DNA from: Streptomyces sp. 3214.6
GTDB taxonomy: Bacteria; Actinomycetota; Actinomycetes; Streptomycetales; Streptomycetaceae
Length of the DNA: 64,000 nt
NCBI RefSeq assembly: GCF_900129855.1
Contig: NZ_LT670819.1
Span: forward strand, 1,674,001-1,738,000
Direction of reading: 5' to 3'
A program made the translations under genes and the position numbers. Under the pieces are notes generated by a model. That model was not told where the DNA came from, made no database searches, and saw only the letters and a list, made by a program, of their open reading frames with translations. Position 1 is the first letter of the stretch; each line of letters begins with the position of its first letter. Positions 34,720-43,817 of this stretch are shown piece after piece.

Positions 34720-35529
34720 TCAGTGGCCGGGCCCACTCGAGCGCATCTGCCACTTGGTCAGCGCACCGAAGGCCAGAACGTTGGCTCGGCGGGTGGTGAA
34801 GCGCGAGGTCAGGGTGGTCACCCAGTTGAATGTGCCGGAGACGACGCTGGGCGGAGGGTTGCGCCGGTCCAGCGTGCGCAGTGCGGTGGTGACCACCTGG
34901 CGCGGGGTCTGCAACCGGACACCGCGGGCCATGTCGTCGGAGCCGAGCGCGTCGAAGAACTCGGTGCGGGTCGGGCCCGGAGAGAGGGCGAGCACGCGCA
35001 GGCCGGTCCCTCGCGATTCCTGCCACAGCGCCTCGGTGAAGCTCAGCACGAAGGCCTTGGTCGCCCCGTAGACGGCGGCGTTCGGCCACGGCTGGTACCC
35101 GAGGGAGCTGGCGACGTTGACGAGGAAACCGGTCAGCTGGTCGATGAACGCCTTGGTGACGTCGACCAGGCTGGCCACGTTCAGACCGATCTCCTGCTGG
35201 ACGCGTTCCGCGTCTTCCTGGCGGAAGGGGGCGTGGGTGCCGAAGCCGGCGTTGTTGACGAGGCTGGTGACGGTGATCCCGCGCCGGGCCACCTCCTTGG
35301 CCAGTGCTTCGCCGGCGGCCGGCACGGTGAGGTCGAAGGGCACCGCCGTGACGGTGACCTGGTACTTCGCGGACAGCTCGTCGGCCAGGGCCTCCAGCCG
35401 GTCCGCGCGGCGGGCGACCAGCACGAGGTCCGAGCCGCGCTCGGCGAGCAGGCGGGCGAACTCCGCGCCGAGTCCGGCGCTCGCCCCGGTGATCAAGGTG
35501 GTCTGGGTGCGGTAGTCGATCTTGTTCAT
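34720..35529 (-). CDS. Short-chain dehydrogenase/reductase
   Basis: A 269-residue SDR. TLITGASAGLGAEFA is the cofactor motif, NNAG follows, and the active site reads VNVASSLGYQP with YGATK downstream. The loop before VNVAS (KAFIDQLTGFLVNVAS) is about four residues shorter than usual. It belongs to the same subgroup as actinomycete oxidoreductases of fatty-acyl or polyketide carbonyls. It is separated from the ADH by 125 bp and from the ALDH by 197 bp, all leftward. Confidence 0.87.
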   Translation of the reverse strand: MNKIDYRTQTTLITGASAGLGAEFARLLAERGSDLVLVARRADRLEALADELSAKYQVTVTAVPFDLTVPAAGEALAKEVARRGITVTSLVNNAGFGTHAPFRQEDAERVQQEIGLNVASLVDVTKAFIDQLTGFLVNVASSLGYQPWPNAAVYGATKAFVLSFTEALWQESRGTGLRVLALSPGPTRTEFFDALGSDDMARGVRLQTPRQVVTTALRTLDRRNPPPSVVSGTFNWVTTLTSRFTTRRANVLAFGALTKWQMRSSGPGH

Positions 35530-35587
35530 GGCGGTCGGGGAGGCGGCGCCCTCGCGTGCCTCTTCCCCTGCTCCTTTCAATCCTTGC

Positions 35588-35604
35588 GACGGTCGGCGAC
35601 CGTC
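35588..35604. promoter_or_regulatory. Inverted repeat upstream of the SDR gene
   Basis: GACGGTC, three bases, GACCGTC form a perfect 7-bp inverted repeat 58 bp upstream of the SDR start, so it may be an operator or part of a leader hairpin. Confidence 0.4.
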
Positions 35605-35726
35605 ATCCGGTGCCAGGACGGGCCCGGAGGCCCGCCTCGGCGATGGTCGTGACGTTCAGGCTGGTCGTTCCTGGTTGCGGGGGCGGTGATCACGCGCCGC
35701 GCCCGCTTGCTCGTGGCCGATCCGGC

Positions 35727-37148
35727 TCACGTGATGCGTCGCAGGATGCGGTCCTTGCCGCGGGTGTAGGGCGGGGTGGCCACGCCCAGCGTGTCCGGCT
35801 TGAGCGGCTTGTCGAGGACGGACTTGAGGTGACTGAAGGTGTCCAGGGAGTACGAGCCGTGGTAGCGACCCATGCCGCTCTCACCGACGCCACCGAAGGG
35901 CAGGTCGAGCGCGCCGAGCTGGAGGAGCGAGAGGCCGAAGGCCAGGCCACCGGAGGACGTCTCCGCGGTCAGGCGCCGCTTGGAGCGCTTGGACGCGGTG
36001 AAGGCGTACAGGGCCAGCGGCTTGTCCCTTCCGGTGACGAAGGCGATGGCAGCGTCCAGGTTGGGGACGCGCACGACGGGCAGGATGGGGCCGAAGATCT
36101 CGTCGCGCATCACCGGGGAGTCGGGGTCGACGTCGGCCAGCACGGTCGGGGCGATGTAGCGGGCGTCGCGGTCGTGGTCGCCGCCGACGACGGTCCGGCC
36201 GTCGTTCAGCAGGACGGTCAGCCGATCGAAGTGGCGCTCGTTGACGATACGGCCGTAGTCGTTGCTGCGAGCCGGATCGGTGCCGTACATCTCTCGGACC
36301 GCCTGCGTCAGGTGCGCCTCTATCTCGGCGCCTGCCTCACCTATCGCCAGCACGTAGTCGGGTGCGACGCAGGTCTGGCCCGCGTTCATGAACTTGCCCA
36401 GGGCGATGCGGCGGGCGGCCGTCGCGAGGTCGGTGCCGGGTTCGACGACGGCGGGGCTCTTGCCGCCCAGCTCCAGGGTGACCGGGGTGAGATGACGGGC
36501 CGCGGCGGTCATCACGATGCGCCCGACCGCGCCGTTGCCGGTGTAGAAGATGTGGTCGAAGCGCTGTTCCAGCAGGGCGGTCGTCTCCGGCACGCCGCCC
36601 TCGACGACAGCCACGGCCTGCGGGTCCAGGACCCGGGGCAGCCAGTGGGCGAGCACGGCCGAGGTCGCGGGGGCGACCTCGCTGGGCTTGAGGACGACGG
36701 CGTTGCCGGCGGCCAGGGCACCGATGACCGGCGCGAGCGCCAGATTGAGCGGGTAGTTCCAGGGCGCGATGACCAGCACCACACCCAGCGGCTCACGCAC
36801 GGTCCAGGCGCGGGACGGCATGAGCGACAGGGGCACGGAGGCTCTCTTCGGACGCAGCCACCGGTCGAGATGACGCAGGGTGTGGTCGATCTCCCTGACC
36901 AGGAAGCCGATCTCCGTCATGCGCGACTCGGTCGCGCTCTTGCCGAGGTCGGTCTGCAGCGCTTGGACGAACACGTCCTCATGCTCCGTCAGCAGACGCC
37001 TCAACGCCTGCAGCTGCTGCTTCCGCCAGGCGACGGGCTTGGTGCGGCCGGTGTTGAACGTGGCCCGCAGTCGCGTGACGGTCGCCGCCGCAGAGGCCGC
37101 CGTAACGGCAATGTCCGGCTGACCGCCGGTGGGTGCGTTGGTGTTCAT
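35727..37148 (-). CDS. Aldehyde dehydrogenase (class 3 / coniferyl-aldehyde type)
   Basis: A 473-residue ALDH. PWNYPLNLALAPVIGALAAGNAVVLKPSE binds NAD(P), the general base Glu is in LELGGKSPAVV, and the nucleophile Cys is in NAGQTCVAPDYV. The length and DEIFGPILPVV fit class 3 enzymes that oxidise fatty or aryl aldehydes. It shares a divergent promoter with a TetR-type regulator across a perfect palindrome and follows on from the leftward SDR and ADH genes. The start is MNTNAPTGG at 37148; a second ATG four codons earlier falls almost inside the operator. Confidence 0.88.
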   Translation of the reverse strand: MNTNAPTGGQPDIAVTAASAAATVTRLRATFNTGRTKPVAWRKQQLQALRRLLTEHEDVFVQALQTDLGKSATESRMTEIGFLVREIDHTLRHLDRWLRPKRASVPLSLMPSRAWTVREPLGVVLVIAPWNYPLNLALAPVIGALAAGNAVVLKPSEVAPATSAVLAHWLPRVLDPQAVAVVEGGVPETTALLEQRFDHIFYTGNGAVGRIVMTAAARHLTPVTLELGGKSPAVVEPGTDLATAARRIALGKFMNAGQTCVAPDYVLAIGEAGAEIEAHLTQAVREMYGTDPARSNDYGRIVNERHFDRLTVLLNDGRTVVGGDHDRDARYIAPTVLADVDPDSPVMRDEIFGPILPVVRVPNLDAAIAFVTGRDKPLALYAFTASKRSKRRLTAETSSGGLAFGLSLLQLGALDLPFGGVGESGMGRYHGSYSLDTFSHLKSVLDKPLKPDTLGVATPPYTRGKDRILRRIT

Positions 37149-37160
37149 ACCGAGGAGCAT

Positions 37161-37189
37161 ATACGAAACGAAAGCATTTCGTTTCGTAT
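37161..37189. promoter_or_regulatory. Operator: perfect 13-bp-arm palindrome
   Basis: ATACGAAACGAAA (37161-37173), a GCA spacer, then its exact complement (37177-37189). It lies between the divergent ALDH and TetR genes, 13 bp from the ALDH start, and just upstream of a TATACT -10-like box at 37195-37200 for the TetR gene. It should be the TetR dimer site controlling both. Confidence 0.85.
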
Positions 37190-37307
37190 GCTTGTATACT
37201 TGTCGTGTGACCTACCGCACCCTTACTCAACGTTCCGTATGGCAGCCCGCCCGACCAGTGCGCCCCGCCGCCCATACGCCCCGCCGGATCTCTTCGGGAG
37301 CCGTCCG

Positions 37308-37925
37308 ATGACCGAGGCTCAGGCACGCCGGGGACGCCCCCGCGATGCCTCCCGCGACCGTGCGCTGCTGGAGGCGACCATGGCCGTCCTGACCGAGAGC
37401 GGCTACCGCACGCTCACCACCGCCGCCGTCGCGTCCCGTGCCGGAGTCTCCACCGCCACTCTCTACCGCCGCTGGCCGTCCAAAGAGGTCATGGTCGTCG
37501 ACGCTGCCGCCGCCTACGCCCAGGAACTCACGACACACACCGACACCGGCACACTCGAAGGCGACCTCCGCGCCCTGCTCCGGGACAAGGCGGCTTCCCT
37601 GACCGGGAAGGAAGGAGGGGTGTTGCAGACATTGATCGGGGAGGCCCGGCACAACACCCCGCTGGCCGAGGCCCTCACGAACACGTTCGTGCTGCCCATG
37701 CGCCGGCGCATGGAGGAGATCACGAAGCGTGCGGCGGAGCGGGGCGAGATCCCGCCGGTGGAGCATGCCGACCTGCTCGGCGACCTGGTCCTCGGTCCCA
37801 TGGTCAGCAGGTTCTTCCTCACCCCGTTGCCGCCGGACCAGGTGGACGCGGCAACCGCGGCGGAGACCGCCGACCGCCTCCTGCCCTTTCTCCTGCGCGC
37901 CGTCGGGCACAAAGAGCACGCCTGA
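37308..37925 (+). CDS. TetR-family repressor of the aldehyde dehydrogenase
   Basis: A 205-residue TetR protein. The DNA-binding part reads LTTAAVASRAGVSTATLYRRWPSKEVMV (about 36-64), and a C-terminal TetR_C domain with ligand pocket follows. The ATG at 37308 sits after TCGGGAGCC. A start about 70 bases earlier is possible but adds only Pro/Arg-rich residues. The perfect palindrome upstream makes it an autoregulated repressor of the divergent ALDH, probably released by the aldehyde or its precursor. Confidence 0.87.
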   Translation: MTEAQARRGRPRDASRDRALLEATMAVLTESGYRTLTTAAVASRAGVSTATLYRRWPSKEVMVVDAAAAYAQELTTHTDTGTLEGDLRALLRDKAASLTGKEGGVLQTLIGEARHNTPLAEALTNTFVLPMRRRMEEITKRAAERGEIPPVEHADLLGDLVLGPMVSRFFLTPLPPDQVDAATAAETADRLLPFLLRAVGHKEHA

Positions 37926-38005
37926 GCGAAGGCGGCCCCCGAACGCGCCCGAGAAGGGCACGTTCACCGGGTCGCCTTTCGCGCAGCGACGCCGCCGGCG
38001 GCGGA

Positions 38006-38023
38006 CCGTCTTCCGGAAGACGG
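38006..38023. terminator. Palindrome in the convergent region
   Basis: CCGTCTTCCGGAAGACGG is a perfect 18-bp palindrome between the rightward TetR gene and the leftward hydrolase gene. Imperfect GCGAAGGCG/CGCCTTTCGC arms lie just left of it at about 37926-37982. A bidirectional terminator is likely. Confidence 0.45.
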
Positions 38024-38145
38024 CCCCGGGCCACCGAGATCGGTGTCCGACTGCGCCGCGTACCTCGGAGCGTCGGGCGTCGGGCGTCGGAGGGGCAAAG
38101 GACCTCGTCGCTGCCCACAGTGCCCTGACCGGCCGGCGGCGGGGG

Positions 38146-39081
38146 TCAGCTGTTCAGGAAGCCCAGGATGTGCTCGGCGACGGTCTTGGGCTGCTCGAGG
38201 TGCAGGAAGTGCCCTGCGCCGGGCACCACGACGCGTTCGAAGCCGCTCGTGAACACGGCTTCCATGCCGTCGCTCAACTCCACGGCCATGCAGTTGTCGT
38301 CGGCCCCGTGGAGGTAGAGGGACGGGACGGTGATGGCACCGCTCGCCCGGGCTTCCGCAGCCTGGGTCCCCGCGTCGCCGGGAGGCGTGAACAACTGGCG
38401 GTAATAACCCAGGGTCTCGGTCAGGACTCCTGGCGCACGGAGGGTCTCCTTGAGCGCGACCCGCTCCGCGTCCGGCAGCTCGTAGCCGGGCGACCATTCC
38501 CGCCAGAGCCGGTCGATGAAGGCGAAGTCGTCGAACTCGACGGCCGCCTCCGCCATGGCCGTCTGGAAGAAGAACATGTACCAGCTGCGTCGCTGCTGGT
38601 CGCCGTCGGTGACCCATGCAGTGCGCAGTTGAGGGCCGTAGGGAACCGACATGCCGACAAGCTTGCGGACACGCGTCGCGTCGAGGCCGGCTGCCGCGTA
38701 CGCCGCCCGGGCGCCGAGGTCGTGACCGATGAGGTCCGCCTGCTCACGCCCGAGCGCTTCGATCAGGGTAAGGACGTCCTGGCCGGTCGCGGACGCACGA
38801 TAGGAGCCGTCGGGTGCCGCGCCACCGGGCCAGTATCCGCGCTGTGCGGGTGCTACCGCCCAATACCCTTCCTGTGCAAGGCGGTCGAGAAGTCCTGCCC
38901 AGCTGGCTGCGTGGTCGGGAAACCCGTGGAGGCACAGAACGAGTGGCCCGCTGCCAGCCTCAAGGATCGGAACCTCCAGCCTGCCGGCCTGAACCGTCCG
39001 ATGACGGACACGATCGGCCGCGTGGGACGTGCCGGTCGAGGAGCCCTCGGCAAACGGCGGTCGCTGGGTCACCTGTGTCAT
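38146..39081 (-). CDS. Epoxide-hydrolase-like alpha/beta hydrolase
   Basis: A 311-residue hydrolase with LCLHGFPDHAASW (HGxP oxyanion motif) and the nucleophile elbow IGHDLGARAAY, where an Asp replaces the usual Ser, as in epoxide hydrolases and haloalkane dehalogenases. A late acid (LHGADDNC) and the base His (VPGAGHFLHLEQP) complete the triad. Cap-domain residues lie around 150-220 (MFFFQTAMAEAAVEFDDFAFI). It should open an epoxide or cleave a related bond with an alkyl-enzyme ester. The ATG at 39081 starts a Ser/Thr-rich N terminus; an ATG five codons earlier is also in frame. Confidence 0.85.
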   Translation of the reverse strand: MTQVTQRPPFAEGSSTGTSHAADRVRHRTVQAGRLEVPILEAGSGPLVLCLHGFPDHAASWAGLLDRLAQEGYWAVAPAQRGYWPGGAAPDGSYRASATGQDVLTLIEALGREQADLIGHDLGARAAYAAAGLDATRVRKLVGMSVPYGPQLRTAWVTDGDQQRRSWYMFFFQTAMAEAAVEFDDFAFIDRLWREWSPGYELPDAERVALKETLRAPGVLTETLGYYRQLFTPPGDAGTQAAEARASGAITVPSLYLHGADDNCMAVELSDGMEAVFTSGFERVVVPGAGHFLHLEQPKTVAEHILGFLNS

Positions 39082-39210
39082 GCGTTCGACCTCCAAGCCG
39101 CCCTAGCGGCGGCGCGGTCCCGCGGGCCCGGACCGAGTAGTGGGTTGCATGTCCTGCTCCAGCCGAAAAAGCGGCTGCCCCGTGCTCGAAGATCTGCACT
39201 GGATGCAATG

Positions 39211-39259
39211 AGCATAGGCACTTTGATTATGTTGCTCAAGTAGCTCTTGAGATGAGCAA
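39211..39259 (-). promoter_or_regulatory. Promoter with nested inverted repeats for the epoxide-hydrolase-like gene
   Basis: On the minus strand TTGAGC (39239-39234) and TATGCT (39216-39211) are 17 bp apart, a good sigma70-like pair. CTCAAG (39235-39240) and CTTGAG (39246-39251) form an inner inverted repeat. TTGCTC (39232-39237) and GAGCAA (39254-39259) form an outer one. Both overlap the -35 box, so a repressor there would block transcription. Confidence 0.65.
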
Positions 39260-39469
39260 ATAGATCACAGTTGTTTCAGCGGGCATTCCACCGTCGGACG
39301 ACTCCCGCTGGACTGGACACGAAGGGGGCCTTGTCACGACGGTGGCATCCACATCTCGCTGGGCACCGTCGACGAGGTCGGCGCCTTCGAGTTGACCGAC
39401 GCACACGCTGCACCGCCGGCCATCACCTGGATCGCCCGTCGCGGGCCTGCACGTCCGGACCGGGCAGTC

Positions 39470-39705
39470 GGGAACAGGTCACTGTCTTCGTCATGGCCGA
39501 GGCGGAGACCATCGAGTCGACCACGTGACCCCGGACGGGGCCTTGCGGACCCAAGCCGAGCCCTCAGCCCGGAAGATCTCCGCAGGCCACGCCGGGCGCA
39601 CGCCGTGCACAACGCGTTGCTGCGCCCGGGCCGCCGGCGGCATCGCAACCGCTGACCAGCACCTGTTCGACCTCGCCGTGCCGCGAGCCGTGCGGTTGCG
39701 GTGTG
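39470..39705 (+). pseudogene. Enoyl-CoA hydratase fragment
   Basis: The segment matches the C-terminal third of the intact enoyl-CoA hydratase gene at 41811-42599. Pieces align as EQVTVFVMAEAE with EQVPATVMAEAG, RTQAEPSARKIS with RTEAEAFAQKIA, and TADQHLFDLAVP with AADQQLFDLAVP. A stop and several frame changes show it is dead. The stretch 39260-39469 holds nothing else I recognise. Confidence 0.75.
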
Positions 39706-39739
39706 TCAGGCCGGGCGGCCGCCGGAGGTGCTACGGACC

Positions 39740-40178
39740 GGACAGCGGAAGAACGGCATCCATGGCGAGGTCGAGGAGCTCCGCCACGGAGCGCTTGCCA
39801 TCGCAGGCGACCCACTCCCGACGGGCATACGCGAAGCGGCTACGCCGGCGGCGGCGAGCGCTCCCGCGCGCAGCCGATGCTCCTCGCCGGGCGGCGTTTT
39901 CGCGAGTCGTGGGACGAGCGACTGGGCGATGACCTTCTCGATCACTTCGTCGAATGCGCGGCGCAACGCGTACCAGGGTTCTTCCTCGGGGGGCGCGCCG
40001 CCAGTGCGTCGGCGATGTCGGTGCCGGTTTCGTCGAGCACGTAGGTCACCACGGCTTCTTTGTTCGCGAAGTAACGGAAGAGGTTGCGTGGTGACAGGCC
40101 GGCCGCCATGGCGATCTGGTCCACGGTGGTGGATTCATACCCGTTCGCGAGGAAGAGGTCGACTGCGACCGTCTTCAC
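39740..40178 (-). pseudogene. Frameshifted TetR-family regulator
   Basis: The helix-turn-helix is intact in one frame (LFLANGYESTTVDQIAMAAG, RNLFRYFANKEAVV). The following helices appear in a second frame (ALRRAFDEVIEKVIAQSLVPRLAKTP) and the end in a third (near 39835). The first helix is missing its usual N-terminal lead. Two frameshifts and a lost start suggest decay. Confidence 0.7.
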
Positions 40179-40606
40179 TTCCTGCTGTACCGCTCAACCG
40201 CGCCGCGGTCTCCCTTCTCGCCTCCCACTTGAAGGACCTGCTGGAAAGGGACGGTGTCTCGTCCTGATCCCGCGCACCGAAGGACAGGGGCGCCTGGCGT
40301 CGGGCGCCCCTGTCACGCGTACGAAGACTGCGAGGCTGCCGCCGGCCGCCCGCAGACGAGCCTTCGGTGGGTTCTGCCGCGCCCGGGCGCGGCAGCCGCG
40401 TTTCTCTTCGACGGACGGCCCACCGCCGATGCCCTGCGGCCCGCCACCGCGAGCCGTCCACCACCCTGATCCTCGCGCAGGTCACGGTGATGTGTGAGGG
40501 GTCATGATCCTTGACGCCCTGGCGGGATCGCCTCCGCGGAACCGCTAGCGGGACACGGGCAGATCACAGATCCTGTCCATGGCACCGCTGCCTCGATGAA
40601 GGCCCC
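40179..40606. other. 428-bp gap: hairpin and a gene-end remnant
   Basis: A short rightward frame ends at 40267 with LLASHLKDLLERDGVSS, which looks like the tail of a lost gene. It is followed 15 bp later by a strong hairpin (40283-40314). No start or longer homologous frame is visible, and nothing is recognised to the right of the hairpin. Confidence 0.45.
40283..40314. terminator. Terminator hairpin
   Basis: GACAGGGGCGCC (40283-40294) pairs perfectly with 40303-40314 over an 8-nt loop. Confidence 0.65.
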
Positions 40607-41215
40607 CTACCCGGCGGTCCGCACGCGCTGACGCGCCCGGTGGGCTCGCAGGTTTTCCGGGTTGCCGCAGGTCTTGGTGGAGTGCCACACGCCGCTGTTG
40701 TTGCGGGAGCGGTCGAAGAAGGCCGTCGTGCAACGGGCGTTGCGGCAGATCTTGAGCCGGCGCCAGGTGTCCGCCTGCTGGGCCTGGAACATCTCGAGGA
40801 GCACCAGGGCGGCCACATACCGCCAGCCTTGTCCGCGCGGCTCCAGGACGACCCGCCCGCTGCGGTCCATCCGCAAGGCCGCCGCCGCGACGTGAACGGC
40901 GGGCGCCACCTCAGCGTCGTCGCCGCGTGGGCCGTCGCCGTCCGGTGCGGCGAGAAGCCGCCTCAACTCGGCACGCAGGCCACGGAGTTCTTCGAGATCG
41001 TTCTCGGTGAGCCGCACCTGCGCGGCGGCCTGCGCCGTCTCCTGGGCCCAGCCCTCCAGCGCCTGGTCGGCCCATGCCTGCGCGTCGGCGAGGTCGTCCA
41101 GAAGATCTGCTGCCCGGGGACGGCCGGCGGAGATGGTGTTGAGCAGGTCGTGCACCAGCGCCAGCCCGAGAGGAGCGGGCTCGACTTCGTACCGCGTGGA
41201 TGCGGACCACGCCAT
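40607..41215 (-). CDS. CGNR zinc-finger transcriptional regulator (second copy)
   Basis: A 202-residue protein with an ABATE-like N-terminal domain (LGLALVHDLLNTISAGRPRAADLL) and a CGNR finger (KICRNARCTTAFFD, KTCGNPENLRAHRARQR). As in the first copy, the Arg of CGNR is replaced, here by Pro. It is divergent from the enoyl-CoA hydratase and flavin reductase genes and may regulate them. The ATG at 41215 has AGGGGGC upstream; in-frame ATGs at 41242 and 41263 are alternatives. Confidence 0.82.
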   Translation of the reverse strand: MAWSASTRYEVEPAPLGLALVHDLLNTISAGRPRAADLLDDLADAQAWADQALEGWAQETAQAAAQVRLTENDLEELRGLRAELRRLLAAPDGDGPRGDDAEVAPAVHVAAAALRMDRSGRVVLEPRGQGWRYVAALVLLEMFQAQQADTWRRLKICRNARCTTAFFDRSRNNSGVWHSTKTCGNPENLRAHRARQRVRTAG

Positions 41216-41810
41216 GGCCCTGCCCCCTTCGCTCGTCGTCATGGCCGACATGACCGTGGCCATGTGGCCACTGCCTCAGGGTACGACACCCCCTGCCACC
41301 TTGAAATGAAATGGGCTAACGGCATACAGTCCTTTCAGTTGGATCGGCAACGCAGCCACACGAAGGGTGTCGCTCATGAGCTCGTCAGCCTCCACAGCGC
41401 CCAGGAAGCCCTTGGCGCTCCGGAGCGGGAGAAACGTGGCGGCACCGCTGTCGCGCCGCCGATGACCCCAGCATCACCGTGGAACGTGTCGGCCCCGTCG
41501 TGCCATCACGCCTCCCTCCTGCCCCCGCACTACCGTCGTCGACGGAGCAGCCACGCGCTTGGAGGGGCTCGGCACGATCGCCGCACCCCGCGTCGCGTTC
41601 TTGACCTGGTACCGCTGACGGGCTCGCGCAGCCGCGCCGCGGACAGGTCCTGAAACCCGGCCGGCTGACACTCATCAGCGGCGGAGGCCAGTTCGCCCCG
41701 CGCAGCACGCAGTTCCCCGCCGTCACACAATCCGCCCCCAACCGGTTCTGCGACCGCCTCACCCGATGGGCCGCGAGCCCGCCCCTGCTGTCGAGAGCCA
41801 AGGAAATGTC
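41216..41810. other. 595-bp divergent gap, no recognised gene
   Basis: A short ATG frame at 41375 (MSSSASTAPRKPLALRSGRN) stops after 29 codons, and longer open frames on both strands lack protein character. The A/T-richer stretch 41300-41345 is the likely promoter region. No clean long inverted repeat was found. Confidence 0.45.
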
Positions 41811-42599
41811 ATGCCCGTTCTCACCCATTCCATAGATGGCGATGTCGCCACGATCGTCCTCGACAATCCTCCGCAGAACCGCTTCGCGCCCGAGTTCACC
41901 CAGGAGCTCAGCGAGATCGTCGACGCCCTCACGCGCAGCCAGGCCCGCGCCGTCGTACTGCGGGCCGAGGGACCCGACTTCAGTTACGGTGGCGACTTCC
42001 GGCCCTGGGTCGACGCCGACCGCACGAGCCTGCGGGCCGACTTCGACCTCGCTCTGTCCGTGATCAACCGGTTCGAGCAGCTCCCGATCCCGGTCGTGGC
42101 CGCGGTCCAGGGGCTGTGCTACGGCGGCGGCTTCGAACTCGCGCTGCGGGCCGACATCATCCTCGCCGCCGAGAGCGCCCGCTTCGGCCATCCCGAGCAG
42201 TCGCTCGGCATCGTCACCCTCCTCGGCGGGATCCACCGCGTGGCCGAACGGGCCGGTCGGGCCCGCGCCTTCGAATGGGCACTGACCTCCGAGCAGGTAC
42301 CCGCCACGGTCATGGCCGAGGCCGGGGTCATCAACCGCGTCGTCCCCGACGACGAACTCCGCACCGAAGCCGAGGCCTTCGCCCAAAAGATCGCCCAGGG
42401 CCCCACCCGGGCGCACGTCGCGCACAAGGCGTTGCTGCGCGCCTGGGCCACCGGCGGCATCCCCGCCGCCGACCAGCAGCTGTTCGACCTGGCCGTCCCT
42501 CTCTTCGAGACCGAGGACGTCAAGGACGGCCTGGCCTCCGCCGCCAAGGCCCTCAAGGAGGGCCGCCCCCGGCCCGTCCTGCCCTTCAAGGGCCGCTGA
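41811..42599 (+). CDS. Enoyl-CoA hydratase/isomerase family protein
   Basis: A 262-residue crotonase-fold protein. IVLDNPPQNRFAPEF and the oxyanion-hole segment AVQGLCYGGGFELALRADIILAAE are present. EQSLGIVTLLGGIHRVAERAGRARA covers the usual catalytic region, where the second Glu position is not clearly conserved, so hydratase, isomerase or C-C hydrolase chemistry is open. The ATG at 41811 follows AAGGAAA. A flavin reductase-like gene follows after 39 bp. A broken copy of its 3-prime third lies at 39470. Confidence 0.85.
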   Translation: MPVLTHSIDGDVATIVLDNPPQNRFAPEFTQELSEIVDALTRSQARAVVLRAEGPDFSYGGDFRPWVDADRTSLRADFDLALSVINRFEQLPIPVVAAVQGLCYGGGFELALRADIILAAESARFGHPEQSLGIVTLLGGIHRVAERAGRARAFEWALTSEQVPATVMAEAGVINRVVPDDELRTEAEAFAQKIAQGPTRAHVAHKALLRAWATGGIPAADQQLFDLAVPLFETEDVKDGLASAAKALKEGRPRPVLPFKGR

Positions 42600-42638
42600 T
42601 CCCCTCTCCCCCACTAGCCGCCAGCCAGAGGACACCAC

Positions 42639-43355
42639 ATGATCATCGATTCCGCCGACCTGGACGCGAAGTCCGCCTACAAGCTGCTCATCGGCAGCGT
42701 CATCCCTCGCCCCATCGCCTGGGTGAGCACCCTGTCCACCGAAGGTGTGGGCAACCTGGCTCCCATCTCCTTCTTCACGGTCGTCGGGCGCAAGCCGCCC
42801 CGGATCTCGCTGTCGTTCCAGCCGCGTTCGGACGGTGCCACGCTCAAGGACAGCTTCGTCAACATCCGGGACACCGGCGAGTTCGTCACCAACATGGCCA
42901 CCCTGCCGCAGATCGACGGGCTGAACCGCAGCGCCTTCGAGTTCGAGCCCGACGTCGACGAGTTCGACGCGGTCGGGCTGGAGAAGGTGCCGTCCGAGGC
43001 CGTTCGCCCGCCCCGTATCAAGGGGGCGCCCATCGCGTTCGAGTGCACCGTCGAGCACATCTTCTCGTCGCCCGACGGACTCAACAACGCCGTCTGGGGC
43101 AATGTGGTGCGCTTCTACATCCGAGATGACCTCTACGTGGGCGGCCGGATCGACTTCGGTGCCATCGCTCCGGTGGGACGACTCGCCGCCGAATACACCC
43201 TCGTGAACAACGCGTTCGAGACGCCGCTCGACCCCGAGGTGATCAAGGAGCGCTCCGAACGCCGGATGGAGCGCCTGGACCAGAAGGACACGTACTACTC
43301 GCCGATCGACACGCCCCACTGGTCGCCGTCCGGGTCCACCACCACGCTCGACTGA
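42639..43355 (+). CDS. Flavin reductase-like (FMN-binding split-barrel) protein
   Basis: A 238-residue protein of the flavin reductase domain family: YKLLIGSVIPRPIAWVSTLSTEGVGNLAPISFFTVVG, then PPRISLSFQPR and VRPPRIKGAPIAFECTVEHI. Members reduce or carry FMN for a partner or act on their own on small substrates. Its gene follows the enoyl-CoA hydratase after 39 bp and likely shares its transcript, under the divergent CGNR regulator. Confidence 0.86.
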   Translation: MIIDSADLDAKSAYKLLIGSVIPRPIAWVSTLSTEGVGNLAPISFFTVVGRKPPRISLSFQPRSDGATLKDSFVNIRDTGEFVTNMATLPQIDGLNRSAFEFEPDVDEFDAVGLEKVPSEAVRPPRIKGAPIAFECTVEHIFSSPDGLNNAVWGNVVRFYIRDDLYVGGRIDFGAIAPVGRLAAEYTLVNNAFETPLDPEVIKERSERRMERLDQKDTYYSPIDTPHWSPSGSTTTLD

Positions 43356-43817
43356 CAGTGAGGGTGGGACGCGGTGACCCTGCCTGCGGGGACCGGTTCG
43401 CCGATTGACCGACGTCTCGTGGCGACTCCGCCGGACATCACCCGGCCTCCATGAGGAAGCACGTGTCGCGGATGAACTCCTCCCGAATCAGGAGGCGCAG
43501 AACGACGCTTCCACCCACGATGCCGCCGTGATCATCGCGGTTCGGCTGCGGCGGTTCCGCCCCCGCCCTTCGGCTCACCGAGCAGGGCGACCGCACAGTC
43601 GGGCTGGAGGCGGGCTCCCGTTTCTCTCCCTCCGACTCGCCGCCCAAGGGCTCCTGGGACGTCGAGAACCAAGCTGGTCGCCAGGGGCAGCGTGACCGAA
43701 CTCCCGCATGATCGCATCGGCCAAGGCGCCCTTCGCGCCCAGGAAGCTGTGTACAGGCGCAGAGCGGGGCCGGCAAGGCACTGGACAGGAGGTCCGAGCG
43801 CCGACACGATCGCGTTC
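43356..43817. other. 462-bp gap, no recognised complete gene
   Basis: On the minus strand a frame ends at 43438 with GGSVVLRLLIREEFIRDTCFLMEAG-like sequence (first residues at about 43525), which reads like the tail of a real protein but has no matching start. Nothing else is supported. Confidence 0.4.
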
